From Chlamydiota bacterium (lineage in GTDB: Bacteria; Chlamydiota; Chlamydiia; Chlamydiales; Rhabdochlamydiaceae), in NCBI GenBank assembly GCA_016866585.1, contig VGMB01000030.1:1-11559 (forward strand): 11,559 nucleotides of DNA, given 5' to 3'. The position numbers were made by a program, and so were the translations under genes. The notes under the pieces were generated by a model. That model was not told where the DNA came from. It ran no database searches and saw only the letters and a program-made list of their open reading frames with translations. Position 1 is the first letter of the stretch; each line of letters begins with the position of its first letter. Shown piece by piece: positions 1 through 7,197 of the stretch.

Positions 1-966
1 ATGATTTCTTTCATAATTAAACGGCGATGCAAGAAAAAAGCCAAATTAAATATTAAACATCATAGTAAATTAGACTCGATACTTTTGTTGCCATTAAAAT
101 TTCTTTTTTTTGGTTTAGGGATCAATTATTGTATTTCCATCATTTCGACTCGTTTTGAATTAAGCGAATTTTCAATCCATTCTAAGCCGTTTGTGAATGC
201 ATACTTATCATTATGTTTTGCTTGGATGGCTATGCGCTGGAAAAAAAATTTAATTCATTCTTTGCAATACCATCCCAAAATTTTGACTACGGGCTTAGGG
301 CATACGATAGGCAAAATCCTTTCAATTTTGATTTTTGTGATAACGGTTCTAGTTCTACTCCAAGTGTTTCACTTAAATATTTGGCCATTTCTTGCTTTTG
401 GAGGTATTGGTGCTGCTGCCGTTGGTTTTGCTGCCAAGGATGTGATTAGCAATTTTTGTGGTGGTTTAATGCTCTCTTTAACTAGACCGTTTGTTGTTGG
501 AGATCAAGTTATAATTCCATCTATATCCCTTGAAGGGCCTGTTGAAGAAATTGGATGGTACCTTACAGTAATTAGAGATAAAGATAAGAGACCTGTTTAC
601 CTACCAAATGCACTTTTTTCTAATGCAATAGTAATTAATAGCTCTAGAATGTCTCATAGAAGAATTTTAGATCAGATAAACATTCGTTTTAGTGATTTTG
701 ATAAGTTGGAAATTGTTAATGGTAAAATAAGAAAATATCTAAAAGAACACCCATCAGTTGATTCTAAAATTCAACCGCTTGTTTTTTTGAACTCCTTCAA
801 AGATGGTAATTTATCAATATATCTAGACCTTTATGTATTTTCGACAAAATTAGCTGATTACCATCAAGTCAAAGATGAGATATATTCTTCAATTTATAGA
901 ATATTTGAGAGCGAAGGAGTGAAAATGCCAGTTCTTACTCTTTCTATAGCAAATGGAGTTAGTTAG
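1..966 (+). CDS. MscS-family mechanosensitive ion channel
   Basis: Small-conductance mechanosensitive channel of the inner membrane, expected to open under membrane tension and release solutes during osmotic downshock. Hydrophobic segments lie at about residues 26-49, 64-79 and 105-124. The pore helix (about 128-163) is rich in Gly and Ala (GGIGAAAVGFAAKD, 134-147), the usual TM3 signature of MscS. It runs into the beta domain with VGDQV (166-170), an EGPVEEIGW stretch (178-186) and VYLPNALF (199-206), matching the family's V-x-[IL]-P-N motif. The remainder resembles the MscS alpha/beta vestibule domain. At 321 residues it is slightly longer than E. coli MscS (286). The ATG is the first base of the window, so an upstream start and a longer N-terminus cannot be excluded. 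It converges on the phosphatidyltransferase gene and overlaps its 3' end by 8 bases. The family call is firm; conductance and gating are not predictable. Confidence 0.9.
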   Translation: MISFIIKRRCKKKAKLNIKHHSKLDSILLLPLKFLFFGLGINYCISIISTRFELSEFSIHSKPFVNAYLSLCFAWMAMRWKKNLIHSLQYHPKILTTGLGHTIGKILSILIFVITVLVLLQVFHLNIWPFLAFGGIGAAAVGFAAKDVISNFCGGLMLSLTRPFVVGDQVIIPSISLEGPVEEIGWYLTVIRDKDKRPVYLPNALFSNAIVINSSRMSHRRILDQINIRFSDFDKLEIVNGKIRKYLKEHPSVDSKIQPLVFLNSFKDGNLSIYLDLYVFSTKLADYHQVKDEIYSSIYRIFESEGVKMPVLTLSIANGVS

Positions 967-1483
967 AACTTTTAAGTCTTACAAAAAGTTCAACAAAAGC
1001 TAAGGATCCGAGTAATACAAAAATCAAATAAATAGAAGATGGGATCGCAATGTTAAGACATATGCCTATTAAAGTGATAAACTGAAGGGCTGTTGATGCT
1101 TTGCCCCATCTTATTGATTTATACTCATAGTTCTTAAGTGTTCTTGTAGCTAACAAATAACTAGCAAAAATTAAAAGAAAGAAGTCTCTGGATACCATGG
1201 CGGCAGCTTGCCATGTCTCCATTCTATTTTCTCTAAGTAATATAAAAAGAACAAAAAATACAAAAAATTTATCCATAGCTGGGTCTAATATGGCTCCCAG
1301 TCTGGAAGCAGACTTAGAACGTCTGGCTATGTACCCATCTATGCTGTCCGTAAACATCGCTAGTATAATGGCTGTTAACCTTAATGTTGTATTAGAGGAT
1401 AAAAAAAGAAAAGCAAGCGGAGCCCTTACTAGAGATAAAATATTTGATAATGTGAACATGTTTTGATCTAGAGTTCGATTCAT
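959..1483 (-). CDS. pgsA: CDP-alcohol phosphatidyltransferase, PgsA-like (probable phosphatidylglycerophosphate synthase)
   Basis: Integral membrane enzyme that transfers a phosphatidyl group from CDP-diacylglycerol to an alcohol; for PgsA the alcohol is glycerol-3-phosphate, giving the precursor of phosphatidylglycerol. The complete family signature D-G-x2-A-R-x8-G-x3-D-x3-D is present at residues 49-71 (D49, G50, A53, R54, G63, D67, D71), with an extra upstream Asp (D46). A later W-G-K-x2-T-x2-Q segment (126-134) resembles the PgsA G-K-x-K-T-x-x-Q motif, which favours PgsA over other alcohol acceptors, though substrate is inferred. Several hydrophobic helices fill the 174 residues, near the lower end of PgsA length. 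ATG 1483 is used; the ATG at 1459 (Met9) also fits typical PgsA N-termini, and neither has a well-placed Shine-Dalgarno. It lies 26 bases downstream of the DedA gene, so the two are probably co-transcribed. Confidence 0.85.
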   Translation of the reverse strand: MNRTLDQNMFTLSNILSLVRAPLAFLFLSSNTTLRLTAIILAMFTDSIDGYIARRSKSASRLGAILDPAMDKFFVFFVLFILLRENRMETWQAAAMVSRDFFLLIFASYLLATRTLKNYEYKSIRWGKASTALQFITLIGICLNIAIPSSIYLIFVLLGSLAFVELFVRLKSSN

Positions 1484-1509
1484 TTCAGTTTAGAAATTTG
1501 ACCTTATCT

Positions 1510-2139
1510 CTACAGGTTTTCGGTAGGTTTTTTTGTATATTTATTTTTTCTAAGCTTATAACAGATTAGGGTAATTACAGTCACACTGAAAGCTACGAAA
1601 ATAATCAAATTGAAAGCTTTCATCTTGCTTAAGATTGTTTCAAAATTTTGCCCTAAAAAATAAAAGATAGTAAAACAAGTCGATGCCCAAACAGTGCATC
1701 CTACAGCATCTCTGCACATAAACTTTCTGAATGGGACTTTACTCATGCCGCTAGTCATAAAGATGCAGTTTCTTACTCCAAAAGGAATAAACCTGCCTAC
1801 TATAAATGTCCATATTCCATATTTCGAATAAAATTTATTGATTTTTTCAAGTTTTTGGGGGCTTAAAACTTTTGAGAATAACTTTGTTTTAGATAGTTTT
1901 TCGCCAAGATGTCTTCCTATGAAGTAAGCTATCCAGGCAGAGAACAGGCATCCTAAAAGCAGACTTAAAAATAGTATGAGAGTGTTTTCTGGAACAAATG
2001 AAGCTGCTAGAACTGCTGTTAGTATCATTACAACGTCTATGCTTATAGGGATGTTGCAGCCAGCAAGTAATAGACCAAAAAAAATAAACCAATGCGCATG
2101 CTGTGCATTACTTGAAATTAGATCTATTATTTTTTCCAT
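1510..2139 (-). CDS. DedA/VTT-family membrane protein
   Basis: Polytopic inner-membrane protein of the DedA (SNARE-associated, VTT) family. Members are implicated in lipid-carrier recycling or phospholipid flipping and in membrane-potential homeostasis. Visible family features are the re-entrant segment around NIPISIDVVMI (29-39) with acidic D35, a YFIGRHLGEKL stretch (72-82), and the hallmark GRFIPFGVR (115-123), whose two arginines are functionally important in E. coli YqjA. Further hydrophobic helices lie at about 49-75, 148-164 and 176-194, and the tail is Lys-rich. The first conserved acid of the YqjA type is not obvious (AGCN at that place), but an AG-x-x-[IL]-P-x-x-[DE] variant is common in the family. 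At 209 residues the length is typical. ATG 2139 has only a weak purine-rich leader. It is the first gene of a probable pair with the phosphatidyltransferase, supporting a role in membrane lipid handling. Confidence 0.88.
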   Translation of the reverse strand: MEKIIDLISSNAQHAHWFIFFGLLLAGCNIPISIDVVMILTAVLAASFVPENTLILFLSLLLGCLFSAWIAYFIGRHLGEKLSKTKLFSKVLSPQKLEKINKFYSKYGIWTFIVGRFIPFGVRNCIFMTSGMSKVPFRKFMCRDAVGCTVWASTCFTIFYFLGQNFETILSKMKAFNLIIFVAFSVTVITLICYKLRKNKYTKKPTENL

Positions 2140-2160
2140 TTGTAGTTCTTACTCTTAAAT

Positions 2161-2220
2161 AAAAAAGGTCTTCCTTATGTTTCTTTTAGCCTTTTTGAAG
2201 GTTTAAATACAAGAAAGACC
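2161..2220 (-). terminator. Rho-independent terminator after the nucleotide translocase gene
   Basis: Read on the minus strand, GGTCTTTCTT (2220-2211) pairs with AAGGAAGACC (2176-2167) at nine of ten positions. A small inner CCTT/AAGG hairpin sits in the loop, and a run of six T follows directly (2166-2161). The structure begins six bases after the translocase stop codon and separates that gene from dedA. The loop is long, so the efficiency of termination is uncertain; readthrough could still supply dedA. Confidence 0.7.
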
Positions 2221-2226
2221 GTATTT

Positions 2227-3816
2227 TTAGGTTGTGGATGGCACAGGTTGTGCGGATTCTTCTTTAGTAGTAGATGTTTCTTCATCAGTGACAGAGATTG
2301 TTTCATGTTGACTTACTAGCGAATTAAATTGTTTACCTAAGCCTTTAACTGCAAAGATCCAGGCTGCGATAACACCCAGCAGAATAAATCCTACATAAGG
2401 TGTGCTCAAGGCTACAGTACCTGAGAACATTAGCAGACCCTGATGGATCACAGAGCCTCCGGATTTTCCTAGCCTAGATCCAACGCCATCAATAGCAGCT
2501 TTACCTTTGAGTTTGCATTCTTTTGATAAGGGTATGAACGCTATTTCTTTTGTTGCATCGAAGAATGTGTATTTCGAAGCTCTGGCTAGGCAGTTTTGCA
2601 TAGAACCAAAGAATACACCCGCAGCAAGAGGACTTACTCCAAACCAAGTTGCTATGCTTCCAAAGCTTGTGTCTTTAAAAAGAATGAAAGAGAAGAAACC
2701 AATTCCGGTAAATACCATTATCACTGGGGAGATAAGAGCGTTCGCTTTCCAGCTGAATTTTCTGATTACAACGCCAAGTACGAAAATACTTACTATTGTA
2801 GCGACGACACCGCCTGCTGTTAAGACTTGACCCATATAAGCATTGAATTCACTTGGATTTGGGCATAACTGCTTCATTTGGTCTTTCCAAACTACTTCTA
2901 CAAGATTAATCGCTATGTTATACATAACTACTATCACTGCGAGGAATACAAGATATTTTGATTTTGCAAGATAAGAGAAGTTTTTTCTTAGCCCCATTTT
3001 GAATTTAGCTTCGCCATGGTGGTGCTTGAATGTTTCAGAATTGTATCCATGACCTGTGGCATGTAGATATTTAAAGCTAGCTACGCACAATAAAGAACTT
3101 ATTATGATGATCGAGTTTAGGAAGAACATCGATTGTCCCCATGCATCGGCAGCAATAAAGTTAAACAGAGGGCAAACAGAATTTTGTGATAATACAGTAA
3201 CTGTATGACCAGCAGCTATTCCCGAAATATTTATTGCTATGCCAAGTACTCCATAAAATCTTTTTGCGTCTTTAACGGATGTAACGTCGTTGGCAAATCC
3301 CCATGCTAGTATTGTCATGATGATAGTGCTCCACATTTCAGCCATTACATAAAATGCAGAGTAAGTCCAGTTTCTAAAAATAGCGACTAATCCTTTTAGC
3401 CCCATAGGGAGATAACTTTGTATACTGTCAGCAAGTGCGTGTGGGTGTAAGGCATCTCTGAATGGGTATAAGAAGACGCTAAATACAAAGAAAAAGCCGA
3501 TGAATATGCTCATCATGACATAAAAAACTTTTTCTCTGCTTAGTTTGTTGGATACTCTTGTAAAAATGAAAGTGAATAGAAAAGCCATAGGAAGAATAGC
3601 CCATACCTTTAAGAAAGGAAGGGCTTCAGCTCCTGATCCTGGAGCTGTTACAACTAAAGCATCTTTGGTAATTCTAAGTACGCTATAATTGAAACCCACA
3701 AAGAAGAAAATTATTAACATCGGTATGAACTTTTTTAACTCACTACTTCGAATCGGCCATAAAAAAGACCGAATCGGACCAAATTCCTTAGAGGTATTAT
3801 TGGTAGATATAGACAT
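2227..3816 (-). CDS. npt1: Nucleotide transporter (TLC/NTT family), probable ATP/ADP antiporter
   Basis: Inner-membrane carrier used by intracellular bacteria and plastids to exchange host ATP for ADP. The 529 residues match the length of chlamydial Npt1, and hydrophobic segments throughout fit about 11-12 membrane helices. The N-terminal FGPIRSFLWPI (12-22) and ELKKFIPM (26-33), and the core VVTAPGSGAEALPFLK (55-70), closely resemble Npt1. The four charged residues known to be essential in plant and chlamydial family members appear as K51 (LRITKDAL), E160 (MAEMWST), E307 (LVEVVWK) and K439 (KGKAAID). One difference is Ile49, where the Npt1 I remember has LRDTKD. A His-rich loop (264-267) and a Glu/Thr/Ser-rich C-terminal tail (504-529) are visible. 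Family is near certain. ATP/ADP exchange is likely, but paralogues in environmental chlamydiae carry other nucleotides, so substrate is inferred. It has its own promoter and terminator, hence probably a single-gene unit. Confidence 0.93.
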   Translation of the reverse strand: MSISTNNTSKEFGPIRSFLWPIRSSELKKFIPMLIIFFFVGFNYSVLRITKDALVVTAPGSGAEALPFLKVWAILPMAFLFTFIFTRVSNKLSREKVFYVMMSIFIGFFFVFSVFLYPFRDALHPHALADSIQSYLPMGLKGLVAIFRNWTYSAFYVMAEMWSTIIMTILAWGFANDVTSVKDAKRFYGVLGIAINISGIAAGHTVTVLSQNSVCPLFNFIAADAWGQSMFFLNSIIIISSLLCVASFKYLHATGHGYNSETFKHHHGEAKFKMGLRKNFSYLAKSKYLVFLAVIVVMYNIAINLVEVVWKDQMKQLCPNPSEFNAYMGQVLTAGGVVATIVSIFVLGVVIRKFSWKANALISPVIMVFTGIGFFSFILFKDTSFGSIATWFGVSPLAAGVFFGSMQNCLARASKYTFFDATKEIAFIPLSKECKLKGKAAIDGVGSRLGKSGGSVIHQGLLMFSGTVALSTPYVGFILLGVIAAWIFAVKGLGKQFNSLVSQHETISVTDEETSTTKEESAQPVPSTT

Positions 3817-3946
3817 GAATGTTCTCTTGATTGTAAGTGGAGGTTAGGCTCTGATTACATTGCCTCGGGCTACTGTAAAAATGCTCAAATTTTGGCATTA
3901 TATGGGGCCTTTGTCATTTAGATGACTAATCCTAAGAATGCCATCA

Positions 3947-3974
3947 ATTATAAGGATTTTATCTTATTTGACAA
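3947..3974 (-). promoter_or_regulatory. Sigma70-type promoter for the nucleotide translocase gene
   Basis: On the minus strand TTGTCA (3974-3969, five of six to the -35 consensus) is followed after 16 bases by a perfect TATAAT (3952-3947). A start near 3940 would give a leader of about 125 bases before the translocase ATG at 3816. That leader contains a small perfect stem (GTCAT/ATGAC, 3913-3926) and an AAGAG ribosome-binding stretch about seven bases before the ATG. The remaining intergenic sequence 3817-4069 is AT-rich and holds no gene I can support. Confidence 0.65.
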
Positions 3975-4069
3975 CAAGATCCTATAACGATAAAAAAATA
4001 AGTATGATTTTATGTAATTAGTTAGAAAGAGAAAAATTGAAACAAGTTAACAATAAAATTTAAATAAAT

Positions 4070-5269
4070 TCAGCTTATGAGTGCCTTAATTCCTGGAAGT
4101 GAGCCGTTTTCAATAAATTCTAAAGAAGCCCCGCCGCCAGTGGAAATGTGAGAAAATTTGTTTTCTAAATGTAGTTTGTGGATAACTGAGACTGATTCAC
4201 CTCCGCCAACGACTGTGGTGCAATCGTTTATGGACGCGATATGTTTGGCCAAACAAAAAGTGCCATTAGAAAATGGCGAAATTTCAAATATTCCAACTGG
4301 GCCATTCCAAAAAATAGTTTTAGCTTTGCTTAAATGTTCGAACCAATCTTTTATGGTTGCAGGTCCTATATCAACACCTATATATCCATCGGGGATGTTA
4401 GAGTTGAAATTAACTATTTTTGTGTCTGCACTGGCATCGATTGATTTTGCGATTAGGATGTCTTTTGGAAGAAAAAGTTTAGTGTTTTGCTGTATGCACT
4501 CATCGATAAAATTTTTAGTTGTAGAAAGCAGGTCTGGTTCGCATAAGGAGTCTCCGATTTCATGTCCAAGGACTTTCATAAAATTGAAGCACATGCCTCC
4601 GCCAATAAATATTCCTTGAGACTTAGATGCGAGGCTTTTCAAAATTCCTAGCTTAGAAGAAATTTTAGATCCCCCGATTATTGCATAGAATGGAATAGTG
4701 GGATTAAGTAGAAGTTTTTCAAGGTAATTAACCTCTTTTTCAAGTAGTAATCCAGCTGCGGATTTTCCTTTAAAATATTGAGCGACAGTGAAGGTTGAAG
4801 AGTGCTCTCTGTGAGCCGTTCCGAAAGCATCATTAATATAAATATCGCCCAGTTCAGATAGTTTTTTAGCAAAAGAGGGGTCCTCTTCAGGATGTTCTTC
4901 CGCTCTATGAAATCTGAGGTTTTCAAGAAGCAGGAGGTCTCCTTGTTTTAAAGATTTTGCCATGCTAAGCGTTGATTCGTCGCAGCAGTTCGGTGCTAGG
5001 ATAACGTTAAGTTTTAGAACGTTGTTAAGGTAGTCAGCGCAAGGTTTCAAAGAGTAATCAAGATTTACTTTCCCGTTAGGGCGTCCTAAATGACTCATTA
5101 ATATGGGGATGCCCCCTTTTTCTAACACATAATTTATAGTGGGTAGTGTTTGTAGTATTCTACTTGGATCCGCAATGGTTCTATCCGAATTAAGAGGTAC
5201 GTTGAAATCAACACGTATTAAGATTTTTTTATTAAAAAGATCTAAACTATTAATCGAAGGCAGGTTCAT
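4070..5269 (-). CDS. pgk: Phosphoglycerate kinase
   Basis: Glycolytic cytoplasmic enzyme that transfers phosphate from 1,3-bisphosphoglycerate to ADP, giving 3-phosphoglycerate and ATP. Numbered from the chosen ATG, the signatures run in order: RVDFNVPL (19-26), HLGRP (60-64), LLLENLRFHRAEE (113-125), INDAFGTAHREHSS (145-158), GGSKISSKLGIL (199-210), the nucleotide-binding IGGG (222-225), VDIGPAT (299-305), FWNGPVGIFE (320-329), GGGESV (355-360) and TGGGASLEF (377-385). The 399 residues match the usual bacterial monomer of about 390-400. An in-frame TTG four codons earlier (5281) has no ribosome-binding site, whereas ATG 5269 is preceded by GGA at suitable distance and begins like known family members, so ATG is chosen. 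The preceding exonuclease gene ends 87 bases upstream with no clear terminator, so co-transcription is possible. No strong terminator follows it. All catalytic motifs appear intact. Confidence 0.97.
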   Translation of the reverse strand: MNLPSINSLDLFNKKILIRVDFNVPLNSDRTIADPSRILQTLPTINYVLEKGGIPILMSHLGRPNGKVNLDYSLKPCADYLNNVLKLNVILAPNCCDESTLSMAKSLKQGDLLLLENLRFHRAEEHPEEDPSFAKKLSELGDIYINDAFGTAHREHSSTFTVAQYFKGKSAAGLLLEKEVNYLEKLLLNPTIPFYAIIGGSKISSKLGILKSLASKSQGIFIGGGMCFNFMKVLGHEIGDSLCEPDLLSTTKNFIDECIQQNTKLFLPKDILIAKSIDASADTKIVNFNSNIPDGYIGVDIGPATIKDWFEHLSKAKTIFWNGPVGIFEISPFSNGTFCLAKHIASINDCTTVVGGGESVSVIHKLHLENKFSHISTGGGASLEFIENGSLPGIKALIS

Positions 5270-5356
5270 ATACGAATCCAAATTTAAGATTGCTTCTATA
5301 ATTTTTTTTTAGAACTGCAGCAATTAAACATCAAAGTAATTTTTGCATCAAAAAAA

Positions 5357-6106
5357 TTAAAGATTTGCAAAAGGGCTGGCAGCTTGTCCGAACTGGTTGC
5401 CTTTTCTTCTTTTTTTTAGTTCTGTTTTCAAAGAAAACATCAGATCCTGATCAAAATCTTTGTTTACGGCCCATTGTAGATACTCTACAGGTATATCAGA
5501 AAATGATCTGCCTTTGTGTTTGCCTAGGGGCATGCATTTTAAAAGAATAGGTTTGGAGAGTCTTTCTTTAAGTTGCTCGGTGGTTTTGAAGTTAGTTGTA
5601 AGAAACTTAAAAACTTCTATATTCACAAGTACATCGCTCATCGCTCTATGCGCCCCTTCGGGTTCGATGTTGAAGTGTTCTCGTAATTTTTCGAGAGAGT
5701 TTGTTGGGCTTTCACCGTAAAGTCTTGCTAATCTAAGTGTGTCGAAGTAAGGATGAGATCCAAGTGTCGTTGGAATTTCACAATTTTTGGCAGCTTGAAC
5801 AAGGAAAGAGATATCCATAGTGATTCCGTGGCCTACAATCGTATGTCTGCCAATATGTTGAATAATTGTGGGGAGGACTTCTTTGATCTTAGGTTTTCCT
5901 CTAACCATTTCATCGGTTATGTGATGTATTGCCATGGATTCTGCGGAGATAGGACATTCAGGATCTATTAACGTTTCAAAGCTTGTGATAATCCCTTCGA
6001 AGTTAAATAGGACTACGGCTATTTCGATGATTTTATCTGTTTCAGGGTTAAGACCTGTTGTTTCGCAGTCTAGACATACGAATAATTCATTTTTTAATAA
6101 GCCCAT
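5357..6106 (-). CDS. dnaQ: DnaQ-like DEDDh 3'-5' exonuclease with C-terminal DUF3820-like domain
   Basis: Nuclease related to the DNA polymerase III epsilon (proofreading) subunit and RNase T. Exo I is CLDCETTGL (11-19, D13 and E15), Exo II is GHGITMDISFL (92-102, D98) and Exo III is HRAMSDV (153-159, H153 and D158). This gives the full DEDDh metal-binding set, so it should be active. Residues 191-232 carry a second domain starting MPLGKHKGRSFSDIP and continuing with EYLQWAVNKD. This matches the K-x-K-G...D-I-P...Y-L-x-W pattern of the small DUF3820 domain, a pairing I believe is known elsewhere. No clear clamp-binding motif was recognised, so a true epsilon role is unproven; a repair or RNA-trimming nuclease is equally possible. 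ATG 6106 is preceded by AGAGAG, and the gene starts nine bases after ysxC stops, in the same operon. The symbol reflects family resemblance. Confidence 0.88.
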   Translation of the reverse strand: MGLLKNELFVCLDCETTGLNPETDKIIEIAVVLFNFEGIITSFETLIDPECPISAESMAIHHITDEMVRGKPKIKEVLPTIIQHIGRHTIVGHGITMDISFLVQAAKNCEIPTTLGSHPYFDTLRLARLYGESPTNSLEKLREHFNIEPEGAHRAMSDVLVNIEVFKFLTTNFKTTEQLKERLSKPILLKCMPLGKHKGRSFSDIPVEYLQWAVNKDFDQDLMFSLKTELKKRRKGNQFGQAASPFANL

Positions 6107-6115
6107 TAATCTCTC

Positions 6116-6733
6116 TTAATTCGTGATTTGTTGGAGTTTTTCGCGTAGTTTGATTCGGCAGTCCATTTCTTTAACTGAGTAAGTGATATACTCAAAAGCT
6201 TTATGAGAATAAATGCCGGAAATTTCTAAAAGTAAATCTTCAAGAGCTCGTTTCTTTTCTTCTCCAGAAAGTTTATCAGCTTTAGTGAATATGAAAAATA
6301 ATTCTTTTTGTTCGGATGAAGCCCATTCGATAAAATCCTTGTCTTCTTCTGATAGGTTTCTTCTAAAGTCAATAAGAAGCAGAATGAGTTTAAGCTCCTC
6401 TCTGTTTTTTAAATAATTTTCTAAAGATTCAGACCACGTATGCTTAACAGTATGAGAGACTTTAGAAAATCCATAGCCAGGTAGATCTACTAAACAAAGA
6501 TTATTATCTGTTAGATAGAAATTAATAGTTTGTGTTTTTCCGGGAACGGAAGATGTCTTTGCTAATGCCTTAAGTTGAGTTAAGTGATTAATAAGAGATG
6601 ACTTGCCAACATTTGATCGGCCGACTAGGGCGACTTCGGGAACTTTTTCTTTCCCTTTATGAAGAACGGGATAATCTTCTGACTTAACTACTGATCTAAG
6701 AAACAATGTTTTTGAGAATTCAAGTTTTTTCAT
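6116..6733 (-). CDS. ysxC: Ribosome biogenesis GTP-binding protein YsxC/EngB
   Basis: Essential Era-like GTPase that assists late assembly of the 50S ribosomal subunit. The G motifs are complete: G1 GRSNVGKSS (38-46), a G2 region with conserved Thr (PGKTQTINFY, 64-73), G3 DLPGYG (83-88), G4 TKAD (150-153) and a G5-like YSV (185-187). The GRSNVGKSSLIN and LVDLPGYGFSK wording is diagnostic for EngB rather than for Era or Der. At 205 residues it has the usual single-domain length. Its ATG overlaps the tsaE stop by four bases (ATGA), so it is translationally coupled to tsaE, and it ends nine bases before the exonuclease start. Basic N- and C-terminal stretches may help bind rRNA. Confidence 0.96.
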   Translation of the reverse strand: MKKLEFSKTLFLRSVVKSEDYPVLHKGKEKVPEVALVGRSNVGKSSLINHLTQLKALAKTSSVPGKTQTINFYLTDNNLCLVDLPGYGFSKVSHTVKHTWSESLENYLKNREELKLILLLIDFRRNLSEEDKDFIEWASSEQKELFFIFTKADKLSGEEKKRALEDLLLEISGIYSHKAFEYITYSVKEMDCRIKLREKLQQITN

Positions 6734-7197
6734 TTTTTTAGACTTTTAATTTGTATAGCTCTTTCTGTTTGGCCGAGGTAAAGAATTTCCACCTCATAAC
6801 TTGGGGTTTTGACTATATTCGGTGCTTTTTCTGGCCATTCTACAAGTGCTATAGAGTATTCGTTTATGTGCTCATCTAAACCTAGCTGGATTGCTTGCTC
6901 TTCGTTTGCAATTCTGTAGAAGTCAAAATGGTTAACAGTCGGTGTTGTATTGTATACATTAAGGTAAGTAAAAGTGGGGCTGGATATTTCATCAGGATTC
7001 ACACCGCATAAGTAGTGAATTAAGGCCTTAACGAATGTTGTTTTCCCTGCTCCTAAATTTCCTTTTAATGTAACCAAGTCACCCTGCACGAGGAGTTTTG
7101 AGAATTCTTTCGCCAGAGCGTAGGTGTCTTCTGGCGAATTGGAAAATAATCCTTGCTGATTCAGTATGCAGTTATCTGCAGCGTCTTTTGAAATCAC
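6730..7197 (-). CDS. tsaE: tRNA t6A biosynthesis ATPase TsaE
   Basis: Small P-loop ATPase that works with TsaB, TsaC and TsaD to make N6-threonylcarbamoyladenosine at position 37 of ANN-decoding tRNAs. It shows the Walker A motif GNLGAGKTT (46-54), the family's SPTFTYLNVY (73-82), HFDFYR (90-95) and VEWPE (119-123). The 155 residues are typical of the family. The start is GTG at 7197 and overlaps the stop of the upstream gene by four bases (GTGA), with a purine-rich stretch just before it, so translation is probably coupled. Downstream it shares a four-base overlap with ysxC. As I recall, Chlamydia has yjeE (the old name) next to dnaQ and the CT538 gene, which agrees with this arrangement. 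Confidence 0.96.
   Translation of the reverse strand: MISKDAADNCILNQQGLFSNSPEDTYALAKEFSKLLVQGDLVTLKGNLGAGKTTFVKALIHYLCGVNPDEISSPTFTYLNVYNTTPTVNHFDFYRIANEEQAIQLGLDEHINEYSIALVEWPEKAPNIVKTPSYEVEILYLGQTERAIQIKSLKK

Noticed and set aside
2507..2830. Two overlapping plus-strand open frames opposite the translocase gene
   Set aside because: Both are shadows of a confidently identified gene and show no family motif.
4158..4619. Open frame of 153 codons on the plus strand opposite pgk
   Set aside because: It lies wholly antisense to a gene with intact signatures, has no clear ribosome-binding site and no recognisable protein features.
5270..5281. TTG start for phosphoglycerate kinase four codons upstream
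   Set aside because: No ribosome-binding site precedes it, and the ATG at 5269 gives the usual N-terminus and length.
5289..5324. Inverted repeat (ATTGC/GCAAT and TTCTA/TAGAA) around an A/T tract upstream of pgk
   Set aside because: Stems are short, uneven and AT-rich, with the homopolymer inside the loop rather than after the stem, so neither a terminator nor a riboswitch is supported.
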